Below, piece by piece: positions 26,370 through 34,334 of a stretch of DNA of 64,000 nt. This DNA comes from CAVVEQ01 sp963747315. Its GTDB lineage: Bacteria > Chloroflexota > Anaerolineae > Anaerolineales > Anaerolineaceae. A program made the translations under genes and the position numbers. The stretch is from contig CAVVEQ010000006.1 in assembly GCA_963747315.1 (NCBI GenBank), positions 248,001 through 312,000 on the forward strand, in the 5' to 3' direction. The notes under the pieces were generated by a model. It had not been told where the DNA came from, made no database searches, and was given only the letters and a program-made list of their open reading frames with translations. Within the stretch, counting starts at the first letter, position 1. Each line of letters opens with the position of its first letter.

Positions 26370-27071
26370 TTACTCGCTTTGGTGAAGGTAGTAAACACAG
26401 AGTTTCTGCACCGGGCAAACGGTGCAATCCGGTTTACGGGGATGGCAGGTTTCCCTGCCCAAACGGATCAGGTTCAGATGGGCTGGTCCGTAAACGCGGG
26501 GGTCGAAAACCTGCTCCAGCCACACATGCGAAGCTTCGCGGGTCATCGCAGCCGGGCGCAGACCAAGCCTTTCGGTCACCCTATAAATATGGGTATCCAC
26601 CGGGAAGGCGTCTTTTGCCAGCGAGAATTGCAGCACGATCGCTGCGGTTTTCGGTCCCACCCCATTGAATTTCAACAACCAGGCACGTGCTTCATCCGGT
26701 GGCAACTCCCGCAAGAAGTTCAGGTCCAGATCCCCCCTCTCTGCTGTGATCTGCTTAAGGATCGCCTGGATTCGCGGACCCTTTTTTGGAGCCAAACCCG
26801 CCGGACGGATGGACTCGATAACCTCCCCTTCGGGGGCATCCCGCACCTCCTCCCAGGTGGGATATCTGCTTCGCAGCGACTGGTAGGCACGGTCGCGGTT
26901 TCGGTCGTTCGTATTCTGTGAAAGGATGGTATTAACCAGTTCATCGAGAGGTTCTGTGGCAGTTCCCCAGGATGGAACCCCATAGGATTGCTCCAAAGCG
27001 CAGGAAATCCGGGTCGCCAGCAGAATGAGGTCATTTCCCGGAAGATCAGCTTCCTTATGAATTGGTGGCAT
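26370..27071 (-). CDS. nth: Endonuclease III-like DNA glycosylase/AP lyase
   Basis: Removes oxidised pyrimidines and cleaves the resulting abasic site. The 233-residue protein has the helix-hairpin-helix FNGVGPKTAAIVL with the catalytic Lys141, the catalytic Asp159 in FPVDTHIYRVTERL and the C-terminal 4Fe-4S ligand pattern C209-x6-C216-x2-C219-x5-C225. All catalytic residues of a bifunctional enzyme are present. Its start overlaps the stop of the MBL-like gene by one base, so the two are probably co-transcribed. Confidence 0.9.
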   Translation of the reverse strand: MPPIHKEADLPGNDLILLATRISCALEQSYGVPSWGTATEPLDELVNTILSQNTNDRNRDRAYQSLRSRYPTWEEVRDAPEGEVIESIRPAGLAPKKGPRIQAILKQITAERGDLDLNFLRELPPDEARAWLLKFNGVGPKTAAIVLQFSLAKDAFPVDTHIYRVTERLGLRPAAMTREASHVWLEQVFDPRVYGPAHLNLIRLGRETCHPRKPDCTVCPVQKLCVYYLHQSE

Positions 27072-27928
27072 TATTCCAGGGGATGCCCGCCGGGGGGAGA
27101 ATAGTGCCGCAGGTAGACTTGCTGCAATCCCCAGCGCAGCCGGTGGCTGAACATTTTTTCCTTGCCCGCAGGCACATGGAACGATTTAAGCAGCGAATGC
27201 GAAAGCTTTTCGATCTCTGCAGTTACTGCCTGGTGATTGGATAGGTTGCGCAATCCCGCATCCGCTTTCTCCAGGAACTTGATCTGCGCCTTCACCTTGT
27301 CCTGGTTGATGATCCCGCCCCTCCCGCTGATCAGAATGCGGTTTTTAAAAGCTGGCGCGGTTAACTCGTGCAGGCTCTCGATCCACTCCGGCAGGTTGCC
27401 TCCCGCCAGGAATGGTGGCTGATCCACAACCACTGCGTCCCCCAGGAAGACTACCCCTTCGTTTTTGATCGTTACCCAGATCGCCCCGCTGCTGCTGGCA
27501 GGCTTGGATTCAAGCTGAATCTCGTTATCATCCGAATGCAGTTGCAGGCTCTGGTTGAATGTGATCTCCGGGGGGATCCAGCGCACGCTGGTTAAATTTT
27601 CATACTGCTCCCATTCCGAGCCGGTCTCGGATGCCTGCGGTTTGAAAGAAACAGGTCGCGACTTGAAGATATCGATCACTTTTTCCTGGGCGATCACTGT
27701 GCTGTCCATCGAGCGGATACCCAGGGTGCGGTCCAGATGCGTATCCAGGCTGATCAGCCAGCGTTCCGGCCCGCTGCGCAGCGAAAGCAGCGCTGAGCGC
27801 CAGGTGCGGGTATCCTCCTGGCGAAGAGGTGCGTCGACCAGGATCATCCCATGCGACCAGGACAAGCCTGCCACAGTCACGCCAGGATAAGATGTTTCGA
27901 TGAAAAACTTGGGGGCGATTTCCTGCAT
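27071..27928 (-). CDS. Metallo-beta-lactamase-fold protein with degenerate metal site
   Basis: A 285-residue protein with the opening strand pattern of MBL-fold hydrolases (GVTVAGLSWSHGMILVDAPL) and a later VVFLGDAVVVDQPPFL segment. The metal motif HxHxDH appears as DTHLDRTLG, so two of its three His are replaced while the middle His and the Asp remain. It may be inactive or bind metal differently. It is translationally coupled to nth downstream. Function cannot be assigned. Confidence 0.65.
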   Translation of the reverse strand: MQEIAPKFFIETSYPGVTVAGLSWSHGMILVDAPLRQEDTRTWRSALLSLRSGPERWLISLDTHLDRTLGIRSMDSTVIAQEKVIDIFKSRPVSFKPQASETGSEWEQYENLTSVRWIPPEITFNQSLQLHSDDNEIQLESKPASSSGAIWVTIKNEGVVFLGDAVVVDQPPFLAGGNLPEWIESLHELTAPAFKNRILISGRGGIINQDKVKAQIKFLEKADAGLRNLSNHQAVTAEIEKLSHSLLKSFHVPAGKEKMFSHRLRWGLQQVYLRHYSPPGGHPLE

Positions 27929-27944
27929 GTTTTCTCCTATGAAT

Positions 27945-29540
27945 TCAAAACTGGGATTCCAGTTTTACCGGCAGGGTGAAGATGAATTTACTGCCCTTCC
28001 CGGCTTCGCTCTCCACCCAGATCTTTCCGCCATGCGCGTTGACCGCCAGGCGGCAGAAAGCCAGGCCGAGCCCGACCCCCTTGGGTGCGTTCTCATACTT
28101 GATCCGGGTAAATTTCTGGAATATGGCGTCTTTAAACTCCTCCGGAATCCCGGGACCGCTATCGGAGATCCAGATCGCCAGGCCTTCCTCGCGCATCCCT
28201 GCGCCTATTTCGATGGATCCATTGATGGGGGTGAATTTCACTGCGTTTTCCATCAGGTTGATCACCACCCTTCTGATCATATCCACATCCACGAACACGG
28301 TAGGCAGCCCGGTTTGGATATCGCGGGTGATAGTCTGCATCTTCGGCTGTGAATTGGGCAGAATTACCTCCACCGCATCCTCGATGATCTCGGATACATC
28401 TGCGGTCTTGCGATTGGTGATGGCCTGCCCGTTCTCCAGGCGGTTGATATCCAACAGCGAACTGATCAACCGCTGCATTCGCTCGGTCGAGCGGTTGGTG
28501 ATCTCGAAGATCGTGCGCATCGATTCGGTGGTTTCGATCGGAATCATACGCTGGAGGATATCCAGGCTGGAGATGATATTCGCCAGCGGGGCTCGCAGGT
28601 CATGGTAAATGGTTGCGGTCAGATCCTCGCGCAGGGAATCCAGCTCCTTACGCTCGCGGATATCCCGCAGGATCCACTGTAGCGAATCAACTCCCTGGAA
28701 TTCGATCCTGTGGACATGTACTTCGACCGGAATGTGGGTCCCCGAATGCGAGATCAGCTCTGACTCGTAGGTGACCGGCTGGTTCTTTTTTAGCATGCGC
28801 ATGTATTCCCGGCTTTCCTCACTGCTTAAGGTGTGCATGCCAAGGAAGTTTTGGGTGAGCAGTTGTTCGTTGCTATACCCGCTGGAAAGGCTGGCTTGCC
28901 GGTTAGCTTCCAGGATCGTTCCTGTCCAGGAAGTGATCAGGATCGGGTAAACGCTATCTTCAAATAGTTGATAGTAGCGGTTATGGGCGATCTGCATGGA
29001 TTCATAGTATTGCGCGTTGCGGATGGCCATGGCTGCCAGGTCGGCGATCGCCTGCAGGAGGGCAAGGTTTTCCTGGATAAAATAACCCGGCGCGGGGTGA
29101 ACCATGGTCAGCACCCCCACAAGGCGCTCGCGGGTCATTAATGGAACACAGATCGCGGATTTAGCCCCGCTGCGATCCACCGAATCATCCGGGCGGCGCA
29201 CCCAGCGGTCGTCCGCGCTGGTGTCATCCACCAGGACAGCCTGTTTATGGGTGAGAACCCAGCCTGCCAAACCGCGGGTAAGTGTGTCTTTCAGTTGGTC
29301 GATCGTATACTCGTGGATAACATCGTTGTAGATCACGGCGGCATTTACCGGATTCTGGTTTTCATCAAGTACGATCAGGGTGCCGCGCTCTGCGCCGACG
29401 TTATCGATTGAAAGCATCAACACCCGATCCAGCACAGTGCCCAGATCGAGTGATGTTACCAGCTGCCGGCTGATGCTCAGCAGCAATTCCAGGGATGCTT
29501 TGGTTCTGTCAAGTACCATGTGATTTCCGCTCACGGACAA
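27945..29540 (-). CDS. Sensor histidine kinase (GAF-PAS-HisKA-HATPase)
   Basis: A 531-residue soluble kinase. A GAF domain (about 15-180) precedes a PAS domain (about 185-300), HisKA with the phosphorylated His313 in YHDLRAPL, and a HATPase with N-box VINLMENAVKF, G1 ISDSGPGIPEEF and G2 GVGLGLAF. No membrane helices are seen, so it senses an intracellular signal. No response regulator gene is adjacent, which is common for such orphan kinases. It lies 16 bp upstream of the MBL-like gene. Confidence 0.93.
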   Translation of the reverse strand: MSVSGNHMVLDRTKASLELLLSISRQLVTSLDLGTVLDRVLMLSIDNVGAERGTLIVLDENQNPVNAAVIYNDVIHEYTIDQLKDTLTRGLAGWVLTHKQAVLVDDTSADDRWVRRPDDSVDRSGAKSAICVPLMTRERLVGVLTMVHPAPGYFIQENLALLQAIADLAAMAIRNAQYYESMQIAHNRYYQLFEDSVYPILITSWTGTILEANRQASLSSGYSNEQLLTQNFLGMHTLSSEESREYMRMLKKNQPVTYESELISHSGTHIPVEVHVHRIEFQGVDSLQWILRDIRERKELDSLREDLTATIYHDLRAPLANIISSLDILQRMIPIETTESMRTIFEITNRSTERMQRLISSLLDINRLENGQAITNRKTADVSEIIEDAVEVILPNSQPKMQTITRDIQTGLPTVFVDVDMIRRVVINLMENAVKFTPINGSIEIGAGMREEGLAIWISDSGPGIPEEFKDAIFQKFTRIKYENAPKGVGLGLAFCRLAVNAHGGKIWVESEAGKGSKFIFTLPVKLESQF

Positions 29541-29627
29541 GATTCATTAATCCAGCGCCTTGCGAGGAGCAAGAAAAGTATAGCATATTTACTTTTCGCA
29601 GGGGTTCACTGGATCAGGTTCGCCGGA

Positions 29628-30335
29628 TCAGGTGCCCGGCGGACAAAGCGGGATGCCTCCCGGGGTACCCGAAGCATTCAATTGGAGTCCGAAATAGGGG
29701 GAAGGATCGATCGTGTTCTCAATTCGGAGCTCGTTGAGGAATTTTCCCTGCCCGTCATCCTGAACGATCGAAAAATGCAGGTGTACCCCCACCGGATTCC
29801 CCGAAGTTCCGGAATAATTGCCCTGGTAACCCAGCAGGGTTCCGGCTTTCACCTCCACCTCGCTCACGCCTCGCGGAAACTCCTTTGAAACAAAGGAGTC
29901 GCCAGTTGGACCGGCCAAATGGGTGTAATAGAGCCATATCTGCCGCTCTGGTTGAAGAGGATCCTCCGGTACGCGCATGATCACAGTGGATTTCCAGTCG
30001 GCAAGACGGGTCAGGTAGCCATCATAGGCGGCGTAAACAGGTGTTACACCCGGTTGGGAGCCCCCGAAAATATCGATCCCCTGGTGGCGGTGACCCGGGC
30101 GGAAGGAATCATCCCACAGGAAACCGATGAATCCATCTGTGGGATAGAGAAAAGGAGCATCCCCGCACCGGTTGAGCGCCTGGATCGACCATTCCGCGTG
30201 GCGATCTGCGTTGCGGATCCATTCAACCACATTCAGGCTGCGCCGGATACCGGAGGGTTTCCGCAGGATAAGGAAATAAAGCCCGGTACCGATCACCAGG
30301 CCTGCGATCAGGATGGGAACCAGGGTTTTGCGCAT
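29628..30335 (-). CDS. M23-family peptidase (LytM-like), membrane-anchored
   Basis: A 235-residue protein with one N-terminal hydrophobic helix (about residues 5-24) as signal anchor, then an M23 domain. Zinc and catalytic residues are in GHRHQGIDIFG (HxxxD) and VGVHLHFS (HxH). Such enzymes cut peptide cross-links of peptidoglycan. It starts exactly one base after the miaB stop, so the two are co-transcribed. Confidence 0.88.
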   Translation of the reverse strand: MRKTLVPILIAGLVIGTGLYFLILRKPSGIRRSLNVVEWIRNADRHAEWSIQALNRCGDAPFLYPTDGFIGFLWDDSFRPGHRHQGIDIFGGSQPGVTPVYAAYDGYLTRLADWKSTVIMRVPEDPLQPERQIWLYYTHLAGPTGDSFVSKEFPRGVSEVEVKAGTLLGYQGNYSGTSGNPVGVHLHFSIVQDDGQGKFLNELRIENTIDPSPYFGLQLNASGTPGGIPLCPPGT

Positions 30336-31658
30336 TTAACCGGGATCCACGAGCGAACCGGAAAGCGACCACGCCCCAGCGCGCTCGACCCGCACTCGGC
30401 GGATTTTGCCGTGCAGGTCGTTGGGGCTTTCGGTAAAAACCAGTTTGTTGGTTTCGCTGCGCCCCTTCCAGCGGTTCTTGTGGATGCCCTCGAAAAGAAC
30501 CTCCACAGCCTGCCCCATCAGCCGCGTGTGGATCTCCGAGGCGATCCGCTCCTGCAATTCTTCCAGCAGGCGGAAACGGCGCCATTTCTCCTCATCCGGG
30601 ATGTCATCGGTCAAATTACGCTCCGCCCAGGTACCCGGTCTGGGGGAATAACGCGCCAGGTGGGCAACATCCATGCGCAGTTCATCCAGCAGGTCGAAAG
30701 TGTGCTGGAACTGGATCTCCGTTTCTCCGGGAAAACCGACGATGATGTCCGTGCCGATGGATACCCCGGGAATGAACTCGCGTATCCGCCCGATCAGGTC
30801 GCGGAACTCGCCCACAGAATACCCCCTGCGCATGCGCAGGAGAACTTCATCATCCCCTGCCTGCACCGGCACTTCGATATGCGGCATCACCTTGGGCAGC
30901 TCAGCCGCGGCGCCCAGCAGCTCATCGGTCATCCAGTTGGGATGAGAGGTCAGGAAGCGGATGCGCTCCAACCCCTCGATCATGTGTAATCGCCTTAGAA
31001 GCCCGGAGAGCGTGGGGTATTCCGGGTTGTCCTTGCCGTAGCGGTCTACGATCTGCCCCAGCAGGGTGACCTCCTTGACCCCGCACCCGGCCAGTTGCCT
31101 TGCCTCTGCCAGGATCTCCTCCGGCGCGCGGCTGACTTCCGTGCCCCGGCGGTAGGGGATGACGCAGTAGGTACAGGCATGCGAGCAGCCCAACACGATG
31201 GGGATGTTGGCGCTTACTGCCTTTCCAACCTGGCTGGGGGGCATAATACCGGCTTCATCCAGCAACGAATACCTGGCATCTGTATCCGAATCGCTCAGTA
31301 ATTTCCCGTCCCTTTCCAGGAGGAAACGGATCAGTGGTTCCGGATTGGAAGGCGGCGCGAAGACATCCACATAAGGAAAGCGGGAACGCAATTTGGGATT
31401 ATCCTTCACCCCCACCAGGCATCCCATGAGTGCGAACACGCGCTCCGGATGTTTGGTTTTGATAGGCTGCAGCGAAGTGAGTCTTCCGTAGGCTTTATCC
31501 TCCGCGCTCTGCCGAACGACACAGGTATTCAAAACCACCACATCCGCTTCTTCGGCACGGGACGATGGCTCATACCCCAGGTTTTCCAACGCTGTGGAAA
31601 GGCGCTGGGAATCAGCCACATTCATCTGGCAGCCTTCGGTCCAGACATGGTATTTCAT
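30336..31658 (-). CDS. miaB: tRNA-2-methylthio-N6-dimethylallyladenosine synthase
   Basis: A radical-SAM methylthiotransferase that adds the 2-methylthio group to N6-isopentenyl-A37 in tRNA. The 440-residue protein has the N-terminal auxiliary cluster ligands Cys10, Cys46 and Cys80, the radical-SAM motif C158-SHA-C162-TY-C165, and a C-terminal TRAM region. VWTEGCQMNVADSQ is the family's start. The ATG follows a TATAAT by 7 nt with no ribosome-binding site, suggesting a leaderless mRNA. It is followed directly by the M23 peptidase gene. Confidence 0.93.
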   Translation of the reverse strand: MKYHVWTEGCQMNVADSQRLSTALENLGYEPSSRAEEADVVVLNTCVVRQSAEDKAYGRLTSLQPIKTKHPERVFALMGCLVGVKDNPKLRSRFPYVDVFAPPSNPEPLIRFLLERDGKLLSDSDTDARYSLLDEAGIMPPSQVGKAVSANIPIVLGCSHACTYCVIPYRRGTEVSRAPEEILAEARQLAGCGVKEVTLLGQIVDRYGKDNPEYPTLSGLLRRLHMIEGLERIRFLTSHPNWMTDELLGAAAELPKVMPHIEVPVQAGDDEVLLRMRRGYSVGEFRDLIGRIREFIPGVSIGTDIIVGFPGETEIQFQHTFDLLDELRMDVAHLARYSPRPGTWAERNLTDDIPDEEKWRRFRLLEELQERIASEIHTRLMGQAVEVLFEGIHKNRWKGRSETNKLVFTESPNDLHGKIRRVRVERAGAWSLSGSLVDPG

Positions 31659-31665
31659 CGCGCGA

Positions 31666-31671
31666 ATTATA
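31666..31671 (-). promoter_or_regulatory. -10 box giving a leaderless miaB mRNA
   Basis: The complement reads TATAAT, 7 nt before the miaB ATG, so the predicted transcription start is the A of the start codon. No Shine-Dalgarno fits between. Confidence 0.55.
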
Positions 31672-31872
31672 CCCAGTAATCGGAGAGAATTCGTCCATTT
31701 TCATCCTTAGAAATTGCTAATCTTGTCGACAAACCCTGTAATTGCTGGGATAATTCGCACATTACGCGGGAAAGATATTGGAAAAAGCCCTATTGGGCTC
31801 GAAGTTTGCCCATCTGGTGACCCTTTAATCTTTCCGTTACAGGTTCTATCTTTTTAAGATCGAGGATACATT

Positions 31873-33246
31873 ATGAAAAAAATCGCCTTCCTTTCCCTCA
31901 TTCTGCTCATTACTGCAGCCTGCAGCCTGCCCGCCCTGGGAGAGATCGTTTCCAGTGATCCCACGCCAGCATCACCGACCCTTCCTCCAATCCCAGCCGA
32001 AACAGCCACCTCCCAGGTGGCTCCGACACAAGATGAGCCCTCACAAACCTCTGCCCTGGATGACAATTCGCTTTTCGCGGAGATCCAGCAGCAAGTGATC
32101 GAACTTCGTGGATTGCAACCCACGGTAAAAGAGCTCAAACAGGATACACTTACACCTGCCGAGCTGGAGGAGAACGTCAAGAACGACTTTTTCAAGGATT
32201 ACACCCAGGAGGAATCCCGGGCGGATGTACGCGAATTGGCCGCCTTTGGACTCCTACCACCGGGTTATGACCTTTACAGTCTCTTCATTAACTTGTATTC
32301 GGAGCAGGTTGCTGGTTATTACGATCCGGAGACCAAGGAGATGTTCGTCATCCAGGCCGATAAACTTACCGGCACCGAGAAGATGACCTACGCCCATGAG
32401 TACACCCACGTCCTCCAGGACCAAACCTGGGATATGGAAAACGGGTTGAAATCCAACGATGAATATTGCGAAGCCCATACGGAGTACTGCGCCGGGGTCC
32501 AAGCGCTGGTGGAGGGCGATGCTTCCCTGACCGAGCAGTTCTGGTTTTTCCAGGAGGCCACCGAGCAGGACCAGATAGACGTCCAGGAATTCTACAGCAG
32601 TTATTCAAGCCCGATTTTTGATTCAACACCATATTACCTGCAAAAGGATTTCATTTTCCCTTACGACAAGGGTTTAAGTTTCGTACAATACCTTTACGAT
32701 GGCGGCGGGTGGTCTGCAGTGGATAAAGCCTACGAGAACCCGCCATCCTCCACCGAGATGATCCTGCACCCGGAGAAATATCCCTCCGATGTCCAGGTGG
32801 ATATTCCCCTTAAGGATGTCACTTCCGTACTCGGTGAAGGTTGGGAGGAAATCACGCGCAATTCAATGGGTGAGTGGTACCTACACCTGATCCTTTCAGC
32901 CGGAGATAATGCTTTTTCCCGGTTGGATGAAGAAACTGCCGCCGCAGCAGCAGCGGGTTGGGCAGGCGATACTTACACGGTAAACTGGAACGAATCCACC
33001 AGCCAGCTGGCAGTCATCCTGCGAAGCCGCTGGGATAGCGCCAGAGATGCAGATGAATTCTGGAAAGCCCTTTCCGATTACGGGCAGAAGCGCTGGGGAA
33101 AACCCGCCTCGAAATCCGGAGATGAGCTTTCCTGGGAAAACACCTCGGATAAATTTGTGAGCATCTTCCGCCAGGATGGAGATATCTGGTGGGTTATCGC
33201 TCCCGACCGGGCTGCGGCAGAGAAAATGACCTCCGCGGCTCAATAG
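31873..33246 (+). CDS. Lipoprotein with HEYTH zinc-metallopeptidase motif
   Basis: A 457-residue protein with a lipoprotein signal ending in ITAAC (Cys17) and a Pro/Thr/Gln linker. The motif YAHEYTHVLQDQ (His175, Glu176, His179) matches HExxH of zinc metallopeptidases, and EGDASLTEQF some 30 residues later could supply the third ligand, as in gluzincin-type sites. The family is not one I can name. It probably acts on the outer face of the membrane. A bidirectional terminator follows. Confidence 0.75.
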   Translation: MKKIAFLSLILLITAACSLPALGEIVSSDPTPASPTLPPIPAETATSQVAPTQDEPSQTSALDDNSLFAEIQQQVIELRGLQPTVKELKQDTLTPAELEENVKNDFFKDYTQEESRADVRELAAFGLLPPGYDLYSLFINLYSEQVAGYYDPETKEMFVIQADKLTGTEKMTYAHEYTHVLQDQTWDMENGLKSNDEYCEAHTEYCAGVQALVEGDASLTEQFWFFQEATEQDQIDVQEFYSSYSSPIFDSTPYYLQKDFIFPYDKGLSFVQYLYDGGGWSAVDKAYENPPSSTEMILHPEKYPSDVQVDIPLKDVTSVLGEGWEEITRNSMGEWYLHLILSAGDNAFSRLDEETAAAAAAGWAGDTYTVNWNESTSQLAVILRSRWDSARDADEFWKALSDYGQKRWGKPASKSGDELSWENTSDKFVSIFRQDGDIWWVIAPDRAAAEKMTSAAQ

Positions 33247-33250
33247 GCTA

Positions 33251-33286
33251 TAATAAAAAACACCGCCTCGAGATTCGAGGCGGTGT
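33251..33286. terminator. Bidirectional terminator between the metallopeptidase and DHOD-like genes
   Basis: ACACCGCCTCGA (33260-33271) pairs perfectly with TCGAGGCGGTGT (33275-33286). On the minus strand it is followed by a T-rich run (complement of 33251-33260), so it mainly ends the PFOR/DHOD-like operon. Confidence 0.92.
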
Positions 33287-33299
33287 GATTTCTGGTTTA

Positions 33300-34304
33300 T
33301 TACTTTAATTTGTTATCAAAACTGGTGAGCACCTGCAGGTAGTTCGCCCGCTCGAAAGCGGCCGGGTTCGCCACACCCTTTTGGCTGAGGGTTCCGCGCA
33401 TCTGATCCACCGAGGCATACTCGTGCGCAGCCATCCAGCTTTCAAGCTCCCCAAGCACCTGCGCGGCTTTCCCGGCGCCGTTATGAACCAGAGTGCTGGC
33501 CATCATCACCGCCTGGCTCCCGGCCATCAGCGCTTTGACCGCATCCGTGCCGCTGTGCACTCCGCTGGAAAGCGCAAGGTCGGCTTTCAGCTTTCCGTAT
33601 AGGATCGCCACCCAGCGCAATGGCATGCGCAGCTCTTCCGAAGAGCTCAGATTCAAGGTCGGCACCACTTCCAGGGCTTCGATATCCAGGTCAGGTTGAT
33701 AGAAGCGGTTGAAGAACACCAACCCTTTCACACCGGCGCTTACAAGCTGCGCTGCAAAGTTCGGTAGGCTGGTATAGAACGGGTTCAGCTTTACGGAGAC
33801 CGGAATGCGCACCGCTGCGCAGATATTCTGTACCAGCTCCAGCTGGGTCTTTTCCAGATCCGCCGCGGTTTGTTCCAGGTTAGTTGAAAGGAAATAGACG
33901 TTCAGCTCCAGGGCATCCGCGCCGGCATCCTGCATCCGCCGGGAGTAATCCACCCAGCCGCCGCTGGATACGCCGTTCAGGCTGGCAATCACCGGGATGG
34001 GGAGGGATTGCTTGAGGTCACCGATCAGCTTGAGATATTTTTCCGGTCCCACATCGTAATGGTCCATTTCCGGAAAGTAGGTGAGGGCTTCCGCAAAGGA
34101 CTCTGTGCCCTGGTTCAAGAAATGATCGAGTTCCCGGCTCTCGTGGTTGATCTGTTCCTCAAAAAGTGAGTGCATTACGATCGCACCGATCCCGGCATCC
34201 GCCAATTCCTTCGCTTTTTCAACTTTCTTTGTGAATGGACTTGCGGAAGCAACCAGCGGGTTGCGGAGATTCAAACCAAGGTAGGTAGTTTTTAATTCAG
34301 GCAT
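33300..34304 (-). CDS. Dihydroorotate dehydrogenase-like flavoprotein
   Basis: A 334-residue TIM-barrel protein of the DHOD-like group: NPLVASASPFTKKVEKAKELADAG at the start, ADALELNVYF, IPVSVKLNPF, then LALSSGVHSGTDAVKALMAGS as the FMN-phosphate site. The usual catalytic Cys/Ser loop of PyrD is not obvious. It follows the PFOR gene by 30 bp in one operon. This class is often found next to PFOR in anaerobes, where its role is unclear; it may not act in pyrimidine synthesis. Confidence 0.88.
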   Translation of the reverse strand: MPELKTTYLGLNLRNPLVASASPFTKKVEKAKELADAGIGAIVMHSLFEEQINHESRELDHFLNQGTESFAEALTYFPEMDHYDVGPEKYLKLIGDLKQSLPIPVIASLNGVSSGGWVDYSRRMQDAGADALELNVYFLSTNLEQTAADLEKTQLELVQNICAAVRIPVSVKLNPFYTSLPNFAAQLVSAGVKGLVFFNRFYQPDLDIEALEVVPTLNLSSSEELRMPLRWVAILYGKLKADLALSSGVHSGTDAVKALMAGSQAVMMASTLVHNGAGKAAQVLGELESWMAAHEYASVDQMRGTLSQKGVANPAAFERANYLQVLTSFDNKLK

Positions 34305-34334
34305 TTTTAGACCTTCCTGCTCGTATGGTTTTCT

